The notes under the pieces: model-generated
What the model saw: the letters and a program-made list of their open reading frames with translations, nothing else
Told to the model about the DNA's origin: nothing
Databases searched by the model: none
Position numbers and translations under genes: made by a program
DNA from: Pseudomonas mendocina
Lineage (GTDB): Bacteria; Pseudomonadota; Gammaproteobacteria; Pseudomonadales; Pseudomonadaceae
Assembly: GCA_037482215.1 (NCBI GenBank)
Contig: CP148074.1
Coordinates: 372,001-436,000 of the forward strand
Reading direction: 5' to 3'
DNA length: 64,000 bases
Shown here: piece after piece, positions 25,390 to 34,301 of the stretch
Position numbering within the stretch: the first letter of the stretch is position 1
How the letters are laid out: every line of letters starts with the position of its first letter

Positions 25390-27617
25390 TAACGGAACAG
25401 GCCCTTGATTGCGTCTTTCAGTTCAGGGCTGACTTTGTCCCCGAGTTTTTCTTCAAGCTTCTCGCTGATCTTGTTACCGGCGAGTTTGGCGGCGACTTTG
25501 CCCAAACCTTCCTGATCCAGACGGCAGGCTTTGCCACCCATTTCCAGCGGGCCGCGGCAACGTACCGGCCAGGCAATGCCGACATAGCGCTGGTTGACCT
25601 GGCAGGCCGGATCCGGCATTTCACGGCGATCGCCTTCGATGGTAATGCCGATCTGGTAGTCGAGGCCGAGGGTGCGTACATCCAGTAGGCCGTTTCCGGC
25701 AACGGAAAGACCCGGAATACGGGCTTTAAGGTCCGGGTTGTTCGCAACGCCGTTGTGGATGTTGAGGCTGCCCTGCAGGGTTTCGAACGGGGTGTCCTTG
25801 CCTCTGGCTTCGCCGCTCAAGGATTTGCGGTTGAGCGTGGCAATGCCGCGGCACAACTGCTGCTCTAGGTTGGCACCGACCAGTACGCCATTGCTCAGGT
25901 TGAAGTTAGCCGTGCCATTAAGGGCTTCGACCCAGCTCTTCTGACTGTTGCCTTGGGTGGTCAGGTTGGCGGTCAGGTTGAGATTGCCTTTGACCGGGGA
26001 CGGTTGCTCCGGCTTTTTCAGGAACGGTTCAACTGCCACGTTTTTCAGGTTGGCTTGCAGGGCTAGCAAGGCTGCATCTGGACGTGCATTGATGCTGCCT
26101 TTGACGGCTACTTCGCCGGTGCCGAGTTTGCCGTGAGCATCCTGTAGGGTCACCAGGCCGTTTTGGGCCTGCGCTTTAACGATGACGTCGTGAAGCGTTT
26201 GTTTGTCCACAGTGAGCTGGCCGAGGCTTACGTCCAGCTGAGCATCCAGCTTACGCAGGGTATTGGCTGGGAGTATCTCGACATGGCTCCATGCGTGCTC
26301 GGTCGGTGCATTAGGCAGGGGAGTGCTGCCGCTTTCGCCTGCTTTGGCGATGCTTTCTTTCACTTCAGCGGAGCGGGCAGTCTCTGCCTTCTTGGCGTCT
26401 TTGCCGGGGGCTGGCAGGTAGCGATCCAGATCAAGCTGGTCGCCCTTGAGTTTGACGCGCAGGGCCTGTTTGGCAAAGTCTGCAACGCCTACATCGCCGG
26501 TGAAGTGGCTGTCGTCCAGTGTCACTTTCAGTTCATCCAGCGACAGACTCTTGTCTGTGCCACTGAGGCGGGTAGTCAGTTCGAACTTGCTCAGGGTTTT
26601 ATCGTCATTCAGCGGCGGTAGTTTTTGCCCGACGGTGGCAAGGAACTCACGCAGGTTCAGTGGCGCAATGGACAGGCCGCCGCTGAGTTTAGGTGCTGTA
26701 GACAAGTCGCGGACTTTCAGTTCGCCGAGGGCGCGCAGCTGGTTCGCGGAGAGTTTCAAACCGTTCCATTCCGCAACCTGGGCTGCCTGATCAACCAGCA
26801 GTTGGCCTTGTGCGGAATAGGTCAGGGTTTGGCCATTGAATGGGTCGCCGGAGATTTCCCCGGAGAGTTTGGCGTCTTCGAGCTGATAGCGCTTAAGGGC
26901 GCGATCAAAGCGCAGCACACCTTGAAGTTCACTACGGGCCCGCAGCAGCGGTTTGTTCGAGCCAAAGAATGCACTCACTTTGACCGGGACCGGGCTGCCT
27001 TCAGCAATGGCGCCGGTGGTGATCTGGATGCTTTCTGCGCTGAACTGGTCGCCTTTCTGGGCATCGTGGTAATTGATGCGGGCACCGTTGACGATCAGGC
27101 TGTCGATGTCCAGTTTCAGATTCTGGTCGCTGTTATCCGTGGTTTCGCTGGTGCTGGTTTGTGTGCTTTCAGCTGTTTTGGATTCGGTTGTTGCAGGGCT
27201 TTGCGCGGTTTGCAGCGGTTTACCGACGTTGTTCCAGTTGCTGTTGCCTTTGTCGTCGCGCTGAAGATCGAGGTTGAGGCCGTCGATACGGATGTCGCTC
27301 ATCTGCACTTCTTTGCGCAGCAGTGGCAGCACGCGCACGGACAAACCCAGCAAACGCAGGTTGGCAAACGGATGATCAGGGGTGTCGAGGCTGGCGACGC
27401 TGGCATCGGTCAGCTCCAGGCCGAGCCAAGGGAACAGACTCCAGCCAATATCGCCATTGAGGGTCAGCTCGACGCTGGCTTTTTCCCGGGCCAACTGACG
27501 GATTTCATCTTTGTAGTCGTTGGGATCGAACAGGTGAGTCAGGGCGAAGCCGAGAGCCACGATGATCAGCAAGAGTCCGAGGAAAATCAGACCGAGGATT
27601 TTGCCGAGCGCTTTCAT
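25389..27617 (-). CDS. asmA: AsmA family envelope protein
   Basis: Inner-membrane-anchored periplasmic protein of 742 residues, related to the large bridge-like lipid-transfer (AsmA/TamB/YhdP) proteins. One N-terminal helix (KILGLIFLGLLLIIVALGFAL) is followed by FDPNDYKDEIRQLAREKAS, the typical AsmA start, then long beta-rich repeats. A low-complexity Thr/Ser/Glu linker lies around residues 150-175 and a Lys/Ala/Glu one around 405-435. ATG 27617 is preferred to an upstream Met at 27659 because it begins directly with the basic-hydrophobic anchor. First gene of the asmA-mutY-yggX transcription unit. Confidence 0.85.
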   Translation of the reverse strand: MKALGKILGLIFLGLLLIIVALGFALTHLFDPNDYKDEIRQLAREKASVELTLNGDIGWSLFPWLGLELTDASVASLDTPDHPFANLRLLGLSVRVLPLLRKEVQMSDIRIDGLNLDLQRDDKGNSNWNNVGKPLQTAQSPATTESKTAESTQTSTSETTDNSDQNLKLDIDSLIVNGARINYHDAQKGDQFSAESIQITTGAIAEGSPVPVKVSAFFGSNKPLLRARSELQGVLRFDRALKRYQLEDAKLSGEISGDPFNGQTLTYSAQGQLLVDQAAQVAEWNGLKLSANQLRALGELKVRDLSTAPKLSGGLSIAPLNLREFLATVGQKLPPLNDDKTLSKFELTTRLSGTDKSLSLDELKVTLDDSHFTGDVGVADFAKQALRVKLKGDQLDLDRYLPAPGKDAKKAETARSAEVKESIAKAGESGSTPLPNAPTEHAWSHVEILPANTLRKLDAQLDVSLGQLTVDKQTLHDVIVKAQAQNGLVTLQDAHGKLGTGEVAVKGSINARPDAALLALQANLKNVAVEPFLKKPEQPSPVKGNLNLTANLTTQGNSQKSWVEALNGTANFNLSNGVLVGANLEQQLCRGIATLNRKSLSGEARGKDTPFETLQGSLNIHNGVANNPDLKARIPGLSVAGNGLLDVRTLGLDYQIGITIEGDRREMPDPACQVNQRYVGIAWPVRCRGPLEMGGKACRLDQEGLGKVAAKLAGNKISEKLEEKLGDKVSPELKDAIKGLFR

Positions 27618-27938
27618 GTGCGAATCCTTGTGATGAAGCTGAACAGAGATCAGCGGCATTATGGGCCGCCCAGTATAGCGCCAGCATTGGCTTGTGGGCG
27701 GTTACAGCGCCCTTTATCGGGATGAATTTGTGAGTGGATTTAGCAGTGTGTCCTGCAGGTGTGTCGCTGGCGTGTTGCACACTTTGGTTCAGCTCACGGT
27801 TCTCCTAGTTTTGAGGCCGATCGGAGGGCGCGGTTCCATTGCGGTGGCACTTTCAGTGCGGCGTTTTGGCGCAATCGGCTGGCGCAGCAAAAGGGGATCG
27901 GGGGTAGGCTTGGCTTAAAGAAGAAGCCAGAGGTGCCT
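27618..27938. other. Intergenic region between divergent asmA and hydroxylase genes
   Basis: Both neighbours are transcribed outward, so this 320 bp must hold their promoters. I find no hexamer pair good enough to call and no coding frame with a ribosome site. Confidence 0.4.
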
Positions 27939-29162
27939 GTGAACGTCGCAATCGTGGCTATTCCGATGTATGTCGTGCTGATTCTGCTTGAGCTGGCGTA
28001 CGAGCAGCGCAGTGGTCGGCGTACCTATCGCCTGGCCGACGCGACTACCAGTATCAACACTGGAGTGTTGCGGGTGTTGTTAGAGGGGCCGCTGCGCCTG
28101 CTGCTGATCGTTCCTTATGCCTGGCTGTATGAGCATGCACGGCTGTTCGAATGGGACACCCGTTCACCGTGGCTGTGGGTTCTCGGATTTCTTGCGGTGG
28201 ACTTTTGCTTCTACTGGTCTCACCGCAGCATGCATACCTTTAATGTGCTGTGGGGCGCGCACCAGCCCCATCATTCCAGTGAGGATTTCAACTTATCCAC
28301 AGCGCTGCGCAAAGGTGCGGTGCAGACTGCCTTTGATTGGCCGTTCTATTTGCCCCTGGCGTTGCTGGGCATTCCTTTGCCGGTCTTTCTGCTGTTGTTA
28401 GGGATTCAGCTGGTATATCAGTTCTGGGTGCATTCGCAGCACATCGGCAAGCTAGGATGGCTGGAACAGGTCATCGTTACACCGTCTCTGCATCGCGTTC
28501 ATCACGGTCAGAACGACTGCTACATCGACAAGAACCATGGCGGTGTTTTCATTATCTGGGATCGCCTCTTTGGCACCCATGCGGTGGAAACAGAGCCGGT
28601 GCGCTTTGGTGTGACCACACCGGTGAGCACGTTTGATCCGCTGCGTCTGCAATTTTCCTGGTGGCGTTTGTTATGGGCGGATGCGCGGGCTACGCGTTCT
28701 TGGTGGGACAAACTGCGTTTGTGGTGGATGCCCACGGGTTGGCGCCCGGCCGATGTGCAGCACATCGTCTGGCCGAAAATGCCGGAAGATAAGTTCTCGG
28801 GTCGTTGCCCTACAGGGTTGCGTTGGTATGCCTTTGTTCAGTTTCTCCTGATTAATGCGTTAACGCTGATTTTTTTGGCTCAGGTCAAAGAGTCGGCACT
28901 CTGGTGGTCAGGGCTGCTGATGCTGTTGGTCATCAGCGGTTGTGTCTGCTTGGGCAGGTTGTTTGATGGCGCTATCAATCGCACGGTTGAATTGCTTAGG
29001 TTGTCGGTGATGGCTGCCGTTGCTGTGTTCTGGGGCGTTTATTTGCCGGCAGGGAGTTCATTTGTAGCGCTGGGCATTGTGGCCGTTTGCCTTGGCTGTG
29101 CAGTGTGGTTCAGCCGCTTGAAGGTGCAGTCTGACTTTGGAGAGCGTGCTGTCGCACCTTGA
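27939..29162 (+). CDS. Sterol desaturase / fatty-acid hydroxylase family membrane protein
   Basis: Integral membrane di-iron enzyme candidate of 407 residues. The histidine boxes of the superfamily are present: HRSMH, HQPHH and HRVHH, plus the upstream VDFCFYWSH, spread over a block of about residues 75-215 between hydrophobic helices. Four more helices follow, which is longer than the minimal hydroxylase domain. The substrate is unknown; relatives act on sterols, sphingoid bases or ether lipids. I chose GTG 27939 because AGAGG lies 5 nt upstream and the protein then starts at the first helix (VAIVAIPMYVVLILLE). The open frame extends to 27759 without a ribosome site. Confidence 0.78.
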   Translation: MNVAIVAIPMYVVLILLELAYEQRSGRRTYRLADATTSINTGVLRVLLEGPLRLLLIVPYAWLYEHARLFEWDTRSPWLWVLGFLAVDFCFYWSHRSMHTFNVLWGAHQPHHSSEDFNLSTALRKGAVQTAFDWPFYLPLALLGIPLPVFLLLLGIQLVYQFWVHSQHIGKLGWLEQVIVTPSLHRVHHGQNDCYIDKNHGGVFIIWDRLFGTHAVETEPVRFGVTTPVSTFDPLRLQFSWWRLLWADARATRSWWDKLRLWWMPTGWRPADVQHIVWPKMPEDKFSGRCPTGLRWYAFVQFLLINALTLIFLAQVKESALWWSGLLMLLVISGCVCLGRLFDGAINRTVELLRLSVMAAVAVFWGVYLPAGSSFVALGIVAVCLGCAVWFSRLKVQSDFGERAVAP

Positions 29163-29163
29163 T

Positions 29164-29203
29164 GGAGTCTGTAAATAAATAGGGCGAAATACGCACAGAC
29201 TCC
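29164..29203. other. Inverted repeat after the hydroxylase gene
   Basis: A perfect 9-bp inverted repeat GGAGTCTGT/ACAGACTCC with a 22-nt loop begins at the stop codon. There is no T run; it could be a weak terminator or an RNA-stability element. Confidence 0.4.
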
Positions 29204-29326
29204 CTCAGTTCAGTGCCCAAACGCAGGCGTAAGTGGTAATCTCCGCGCCCGCCTCATCTATGAATTGATCGACTGCATCTATCAAGACTGAGGCCCTGCC
29301 TGTCACCTATCAACAGAGAATGAGTC

Positions 29327-30985
29327 ATGACTGACGCCCAAGCATTAAATGGCGCTTCAGCGAAGCCTGCTTTTTTGTCTAAAGAACGCATCATCGCTGC
29401 CCCCGGCTTTAACCGCTGGTTGGTTCCACCCGCTGCGCTGGCCATCCACCTGTGCATCGGTATGGCCTATGGCTTCTCGGTGTTCTGGTTGCCACTGTCG
29501 AAAGCCATCGGCATTGACGCACCGGTCACTTGCTCGGCGGATATGGGGTTCTTCGAGCAAGTGTTTGCCAGCGACTGTGACTGGCAGATTTCCATGCTGG
29601 GTTGGATGTACACGTTGTTCTTCGTGTTTCTTGGATGCTCGGCGGCCATTTGGGGTGGCTGGCTGGAGAAGGCCGGGCCGCGTAAAGCCGGTCTGGTTTC
29701 CGCATTCTGCTGGTGTGGTGGTCTGCTGATTTCTGCCCTGGGTGTGTACACCCATCAGATCTGGCTGATGTGGGTGGGCTCCGGTGTTATTGGCGGTATC
29801 GGTTTGGGGCTGGGCTATATCTCGCCGGTTTCGACTCTGATCAAGTGGTTCCCGGACAAGCGTGGCATGGCTACCGGCATGGCAATCATGGGCTTCGGTG
29901 GTGGTGCGATGGTTGGTGCACCGCTGGCGGCGGAGCTGATGAACCACTTTTCCGGGCCTGATAGCGTCGGTGTTTGGCAGAGCTTTGTGGTGATGGCGGC
30001 GATTTACTTCGTCTTTATGCTGGCGGGTGCATTGGGTTACCGCGTACCGCCAACTGGTTGGAAACCCGCGGGCTGGACTGCTCCTGCGAGCAAGGCTAAT
30101 AACGCCATGATCACTCAAGGCCATGTGCACGTCAGCAAAGCGTGGAAAACCCCGCAATTCTGGCTGGTGTGGGCGGTGCTGTGCCTGAACGTATCGGCGG
30201 GCATCGGCATCATTGGGATGGCTTCGCCACTGTTGCAGGAAGTGTTCGCAGGCAAACTGCTGGGCAATGACCTGGCCTTCAATGAGCTGAGCGCAGCGCA
30301 ACTGGCGGAGATCGCCGTGCTGGCGGCAGGCTTCACCGGGCTGCTGAGCTTGTTCAACATCGGTGGCCGCTTCTTCTGGGCGTCCATTTCCGACTTTATC
30401 GGCCGCAAAGCCACTTACTTCGTGTTCTTCGGCCTTGGCTTCGCTCTCTATGCGTCGGTACCGATGCTCGGTCAGTGGGGCAGCCTGGCGCTGTTCGTGT
30501 TGGCGTTCTGCATCATCCTGTCCATGTACGGCGGCGGTTTCGCCACGGTACCGGCCTATCTGGCTGACCTGTTCGGCACGCAAATGGTCGGTGCCATTCA
30601 TGGTCGCCTGCTGACTGCTTGGGCGGCGGCAGGGATTCTCGGCCCGGTGCTGGTGAATTACCTGCGTGAATATCAGCTGAGCATTGGCGTTGAGCGTGCG
30701 GCGGCCTATGACATCACTCTGTACATCTTGGCCGGTCTGCTGGTGCTGGGTTTGATTTGCAACGCGCTGATTCGTCCGGTTGCGCCTAAGTACTTCATGA
30801 CTGAAGCCGAGCTGGCGGCCGAACGTGCGAGCCATGATAAGGCGGCACCTGTCAGTGCCAACCTGGAGTGGGCGGCCGATCGCGCCAGCCTGCCTTGGGT
30901 GATTCTGGCCTGGCTGGCTGTTGGTGTTCCGATGGCGTGGGGTGTGTGGATCACCCTGCAAAAGACCATCGTACTGTTCCAATAA
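29327..30985 (+). CDS. MFS transporter, OFA (oxalate/formate antiporter) type
   Basis: Inner-membrane secondary transporter of 552 residues with twelve predicted helices. Features of the OFA branch are the long periplasmic first loop (about residues 58-82, with two Cys), GWMYTLFFVFLGCSAAIWGGWLE, the GLGLGYISPVSTLIKWFPDKRGMATGMAIMGFGGGA stretch (helices 4-5) and the C-terminal KYFMTEAEL tail before an additional helix. Relatives carry oxalate/formate, lactate or pyruvate; the substrate here is not decided. It is monocistronic and followed by a hairpin. Confidence 0.85.
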   Translation: MTDAQALNGASAKPAFLSKERIIAAPGFNRWLVPPAALAIHLCIGMAYGFSVFWLPLSKAIGIDAPVTCSADMGFFEQVFASDCDWQISMLGWMYTLFFVFLGCSAAIWGGWLEKAGPRKAGLVSAFCWCGGLLISALGVYTHQIWLMWVGSGVIGGIGLGLGYISPVSTLIKWFPDKRGMATGMAIMGFGGGAMVGAPLAAELMNHFSGPDSVGVWQSFVVMAAIYFVFMLAGALGYRVPPTGWKPAGWTAPASKANNAMITQGHVHVSKAWKTPQFWLVWAVLCLNVSAGIGIIGMASPLLQEVFAGKLLGNDLAFNELSAAQLAEIAVLAAGFTGLLSLFNIGGRFFWASISDFIGRKATYFVFFGLGFALYASVPMLGQWGSLALFVLAFCIILSMYGGGFATVPAYLADLFGTQMVGAIHGRLLTAWAAAGILGPVLVNYLREYQLSIGVERAAAYDITLYILAGLLVLGLICNALIRPVAPKYFMTEAELAAERASHDKAAPVSANLEWAADRASLPWVILAWLAVGVPMAWGVWITLQKTIVLFQ

Positions 30986-30996
30986 CGGCTGCAATC

Positions 30997-31026
30997 TGAC
31001 CTGCTGACCCCGCTTTCAGCAGGTCA
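30997..31026 (+). terminator. Stem-loop after the MFS gene
   Basis: A perfect 11-bp stem TGACCTGCTGA/TCAGCAGGTCA (30997-31007 with 31016-31026) follows the MFS stop by 12 bp. There is no T run, so intrinsic termination is only probable. Confidence 0.5.
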
Positions 31027-31057
31027 ATACCCTTGGGGCGCTAGCAATCAGGGGTGA

Positions 31058-31123
31058 CTATCGTGCCGATAGGCGGCTTACGGCTACCGCTGGTAGCCGT
31101 ACAGCGCCCGGCCCGCCTATAAT
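31058..31123 (+). promoter_or_regulatory. hisB promoter region with two palindromes
   Basis: A perfect TATAAT at 31118-31123 lies 37 bp before the hisB ATG. No good -35 is seen. Just upstream are CTATCG-TGC-CGATAG (31058-31072) and a perfect 10-bp hairpin with 3-nt loop (31079-31101) covering the -35 position, which could be an operator. Confidence 0.55.
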
Positions 31124-31159
31124 GGCCGTCTTTTTCTTGGTCAATTTGTGGAGCGGGTG

Positions 31160-31753
31160 ATGGCCGAACGTACGGCATTCGTCGAGCGCAATACCCTGGA
31201 GACTCAGGTCAAGGTCTCGATCAATCTTGATGGAACTGGCAAAGCCAAGTTCGATATCGGCGTGCCTTTTCTGGAGCACATGCTGGATCAGATCGCGCGT
31301 CATGGTCTGATCGACCTGGACATCCAGTGCAAAGGCGACCTGCACATTGACGACCACCACACCGTGGAAGACGTCGGTATTACGCTGGGTCAGGCGTTCA
31401 CCAAGGCAATCGGTGACAAGAAGGGCATGACCCGCTACGGCCATTCCTATGTGCCACTGGATGAAGCGCTGTCCCGCGTGGTCATCGACTTTTCCGGTCG
31501 TCCGGGCCTGCAAATGAATGTGCCGTACACCCGTGCGACGGTGGGTGGTTTTGATGTGGACCTGTTCCAGGAATTCTTCCAGGGCTTCGTTAACCACGCG
31601 CTGGTGACCCTGCACATCGACAACCTGCGTGGCACCAACACCCACCACCAGATCGAAACTGTGTTCAAAGCCTTTGGCCGCGCCCTGCGTATGGCCATTG
31701 AGCTGGACCCGCGCATGGCCGGGCAAATGCCGTCCACCAAAGGTTGCCTGTAA
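31160..31753 (+). CDS. hisB: Imidazoleglycerol-phosphate dehydratase HisB
   Basis: Sixth step of histidine synthesis: imidazoleglycerol phosphate to imidazoleacetol phosphate, a manganese enzyme. The 197-residue protein is the monofunctional type without the phosphatase domain of E. coli. It has the metal-binding [13 protein letters not shown] and [11 protein letters not shown] motifs and the second pair NTHHQIE. ATG 31160 follows GGAG by 8 nt. It opens the operon hisB-hisH-DUF2164-hisA-hisF; its TAA overlaps the hisH ATG. Confidence 0.97.
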   Translation: MAERTAFVERNTLETQVKVSINLDGTGKAKFDIGVPFLEHMLDQIARHGLIDLDIQCKGDLHIDDHHTVEDVGITLGQAFTKAIGDKKGMTRYGHSYVPLDEALSRVVIDFSGRPGLQMNVPYTRATVGGFDVDLFQEFFQGFVNHALVTLHIDNLRGTNTHHQIETVFKAFGRALRMAIELDPRMAGQMPSTKGCL

Positions 31754-32391
31754 TGCAGACCGTTGCTGTTATCGACTATGGCATGGGCAACCTGCACTCG
31801 GTCGCCAAGGCGCTTGAGCATGTTGGCGCTGGCCGTGTGCTGGTGACCAGCGATGCGGCGGTGATCCGCGAGGCTGATCGCGTGGTGTTCCCCGGTGTGG
31901 GCGCGATTCGTGACTGCATGGCTGAAATCAAACGCCTGGGTTTTGATGCGCTGGTACGTGAAGTCAGCGCTGATCGCCCGTTCCTTGGTATTTGCGTGGG
32001 CATGCAGGCACTGCTGGATCACAGCGAAGAGAACGACGGTGTGGATTGCATCGGTTTGTTCCCCGGCAAGGTGCGCTTCTTCGGCAAGAATCTGGTCGAA
32101 GACGGTGCTGCCCTGAAGGTGCCGCACATGGGCTGGAACGAAGTTCAGCAGAGTGTGGCTCACCCGCTGTGGCACAACATCCCGGATCAGGCGCGCTTCT
32201 ACTTTGTGCACAGCTACTACATTGAGGCGCAAAACCCGCAGCAGGTGGTTGGTCGCGGCCATTACGGTAAAGACTTTGCCGCCGCGCTGGCTGAAGGCTC
32301 GCGTTTTGCTGTGCAGTTCCACCCGGAAAAAAGCCACACCCATGGTCTGCAATTGCTGCAGAACTTCGCCGGTTGGGATGGCCGCTGGTAA
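31753..32391 (+). CDS. hisH: Imidazole glycerol phosphate synthase, glutaminase subunit HisH
   Basis: Supplies ammonia from glutamine to HisF. The 212-residue class I amidotransferase has the oxyanion-strand FPGVGA, nucleophile Cys in [10 protein letters not shown] and the His/Glu of QFHPEKSH. The start codon overlaps the hisB stop as TAATG, so it is coupled to hisB. Confidence 0.97.
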   Translation: MQTVAVIDYGMGNLHSVAKALEHVGAGRVLVTSDAAVIREADRVVFPGVGAIRDCMAEIKRLGFDALVREVSADRPFLGICVGMQALLDHSEENDGVDCIGLFPGKVRFFGKNLVEDGAALKVPHMGWNEVQQSVAHPLWHNIPDQARFYFVHSYYIEAQNPQQVVGRGHYGKDFAAALAEGSRFAVQFHPEKSHTHGLQLLQNFAGWDGRW

Positions 32392-32652
32392 ATGAGCCGC
32401 AGCAAATCGAAGCCTGCCATCCTGACCCTGACTGCACAGCAGGAACAGGATGCATGCCTGGCCATCAAGCGATTCATGGCGGATCGCTTTGAGCTTGAGC
32501 TGGGCACCTTCGAGGCCGCTGAAGTGCTGGAGCTGTTTGCCCGCGAAATGGCACCGCTTTATTACAACCAGGCGATTAACGATGTTCAGGCTCATTTGAA
32601 AGAGCGGTTTGAGAGCATCGAAAGCGACCTTTGGGCGCTCGAAAAGAGCTGA
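32392..32652 (+). CDS. DUF2164 family protein
   Basis: A small cytoplasmic helical protein (86 residues) of unknown function. It has the family pattern LTAQQEQDACLAIKRFMADRFELELGTFEA, then LFAREMAPLYYNQAINDVQAHLKERF. Its ATG follows the hisH TAA without a gap, and hisA starts 36 bp after it, so it is embedded in the histidine operon. A role in histidine synthesis is not established. I recall the same insertion in other Pseudomonas genomes. Confidence 0.85.
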   Translation: MSRSKSKPAILTLTAQQEQDACLAIKRFMADRFELELGTFEAAEVLELFAREMAPLYYNQAINDVQAHLKERFESIESDLWALEKS

Positions 32653-32688
32653 CCCTCCGAATTTACGAGACTTGAGCAGGTTCAACCG

Positions 32689-33426
32689 ATGCTGATTATC
32701 CCCGCTATCGATCTGAAGGACGGCGCATGCGTGCGTCTGCGTCAGGGCCGCATGGAAGACTCCACCGTATTCTCTGATGACCCGGTGAGCATGGCTGCCA
32801 AATGGGTTGAAGGTGGCTGCCGCCGTCTGCATCTGGTCGACCTCAACGGCGCCTTCGAAGGCCAGCCGGTTAACGGCGAAGTGGTGACTGCCATTGCCAA
32901 GCGCTACCCGAACCTGCCGATCCAGATCGGCGGCGGTATCCGCTCGCTGGAAACCATCGAGCATTACGTTAAGGCGGGCGTTAGCTACGTCATCATCGGC
33001 ACCAAGGCGGTTAAAGAACCTGAGTTTGTCACCGAAGCGTGCAAGGCCTTCCCCGGCAAAGTGATTGTGGGTCTGGACGCCAAAGATGGCTTTGTCGCCA
33101 CTGACGGCTGGGCAGAAGTCAGCACCGTGCAGGTGATTGATCTGGCCAAGCGCTTTGAAGCCGACGGCGTCAGCGCCATCGTTTATACCGACATCGCCAA
33201 AGACGGCATGATGCAAGGCTGCAACGTTGAAGCCACCGCTGCACTGGCCGCTGCCAGCCGCATCCCGGTGATTGCTTCCGGCGGCATTCACAACCTGGGC
33301 GATATCAAATCGCTGCTGGACGCCAAGGCGCCTGGCATCATCGGTGCTATCACGGGTCGTGCTATCTATGAAGGCACGCTGGATGTGGCCGAGGCGCAAG
33401 CCTTCTGCGACTCCTATAAAGGCTGA
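32689..33426 (+). CDS. hisA: ProFAR isomerase HisA
   Basis: Fourth step of histidine synthesis: Amadori rearrangement of ProFAR to PRFAR. This 245-residue (beta/alpha)8 barrel begins [20 protein letters not shown] with catalytic Asp8, and the second Asp is in [10 protein letters not shown]. The phosphate-binding repeats IQIGGGIRS and VIASGGI are seen. It sits 10 bp before hisF. Confidence 0.97.
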   Translation: MLIIPAIDLKDGACVRLRQGRMEDSTVFSDDPVSMAAKWVEGGCRRLHLVDLNGAFEGQPVNGEVVTAIAKRYPNLPIQIGGGIRSLETIEHYVKAGVSYVIIGTKAVKEPEFVTEACKAFPGKVIVGLDAKDGFVATDGWAEVSTVQVIDLAKRFEADGVSAIVYTDIAKDGMMQGCNVEATAALAAASRIPVIASGGIHNLGDIKSLLDAKAPGIIGAITGRAIYEGTLDVAEAQAFCDSYKG

Positions 33427-33436
33427 GGACTGATTC

Positions 33437-34207
33437 ATGGCGCTGGCTAAACGCATTATTCCTTGCTTGGATGTGGACAACGGTCGCGTCGTAAAGGGTG
33501 TGAAGTTTGAAAACATCCGCGACGCCGGTGACCCGGTGGAAATCGCCCGCCGCTACGACGAGCAGGGCGCCGACGAGATTACCTTCCTCGATATCACCGC
33601 CAGCGTTGATGGCCGTGACACCACCCTGCACACCGTCGAGCGTATGGCCAGCCAGGTGTTTATCCCGCTGACCGTGGGCGGTGGCGTGCGTACCGTGCAG
33701 GACATCCGCAACCTGCTCAATGCCGGTGCTGACAAGGTATCGATCAACACCGCGGCGGTGTTCACTCCGGAGTTTGTCGGTGAGGCCGCTTCCCGCTTTG
33801 GTTCGCAGTGCATTGTTGTCGCCATCGATGCGAAGAAGGTTTCCGGTCCGGGCGAAGAGCCGCGCTGGGAAATCTTCACCCACGGTGGTCGCAAGCCAAC
33901 GGGGTTGGATGCGGTGATGTGGGCGAAGAAGATGGAAGGCCTGGGCGCCGGTGAAATCCTCCTGACCAGCATGGATCAGGATGGCGTTAAAAGCGGCTAC
34001 GACCTCGGTGTCACCCGTGCTATCAGCGAAGCTGTGGGTATCCCGGTGATTGCTTCCGGTGGTGTTGGCAACTTGGAGCACCTGGCCGCGGGCATTATTG
34101 AGGGCAAGGCGGATGCAGTGCTGGCTGCCAGTATCTTCCACTTCGGTGAGTACACTGTGCCGGAAGCCAAAGCCTATCTGGCCAGTCGTGGGATTGTTGT
34201 GCGCTGA
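33437..34207 (+). CDS. hisF: Imidazole glycerol phosphate synthase, cyclase subunit HisF
   Basis: Uses HisH-derived ammonia and PRFAR to make imidazoleglycerol phosphate and AICAR. The 256-residue barrel starts [21 protein letters not shown] (catalytic Asp12); the second acid is in LLTSMDQDG. Phosphate-binding motifs TVGGGVR and ASGGVG are present. Last gene of the operon, followed by a strong terminator. Confidence 0.97.
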   Translation: MALAKRIIPCLDVDNGRVVKGVKFENIRDAGDPVEIARRYDEQGADEITFLDITASVDGRDTTLHTVERMASQVFIPLTVGGGVRTVQDIRNLLNAGADKVSINTAAVFTPEFVGEAASRFGSQCIVVAIDAKKVSGPGEEPRWEIFTHGGRKPTGLDAVMWAKKMEGLGAGEILLTSMDQDGVKSGYDLGVTRAISEAVGIPVIASGGVGNLEHLAAGIIEGKADAVLAASIFHFGEYTVPEAKAYLASRGIVVR

Positions 34208-34230
34208 GCATTACCGCCCGGCCAAACTAA

Positions 34231-34267
34231 AAGCCCGGCCCTGATTTCTCAGGGCCGGGCTTTTTTT
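34231..34267. terminator. Bidirectional terminator between hisF and ctpA
   Basis: Perfect 12-bp stem AAGCCCGGCCCT/AGGGCCGGGCTT with 8-nt loop and a seven-T tail on the plus strand. The minus strand also ends in TTTT, so it can serve the convergent ctpA gene. Confidence 0.92.
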
Positions 34268-34301
34268 CGCGGTGAAACCGCCCCACGGGGCGGTGAGCTA
34301 A

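Noticed and set aside
31447..33516. A 689-codon open frame antisense to hisB-hisA
   Set aside because: It mirrors strongly conserved his genes on the other strand. Its composition is that expected of the complement of GC-rich codons, and it has no domain I recognise. Similar mirrors at 29357-30994, 49021-50538 and 52393-53922 were dropped for the same reason.
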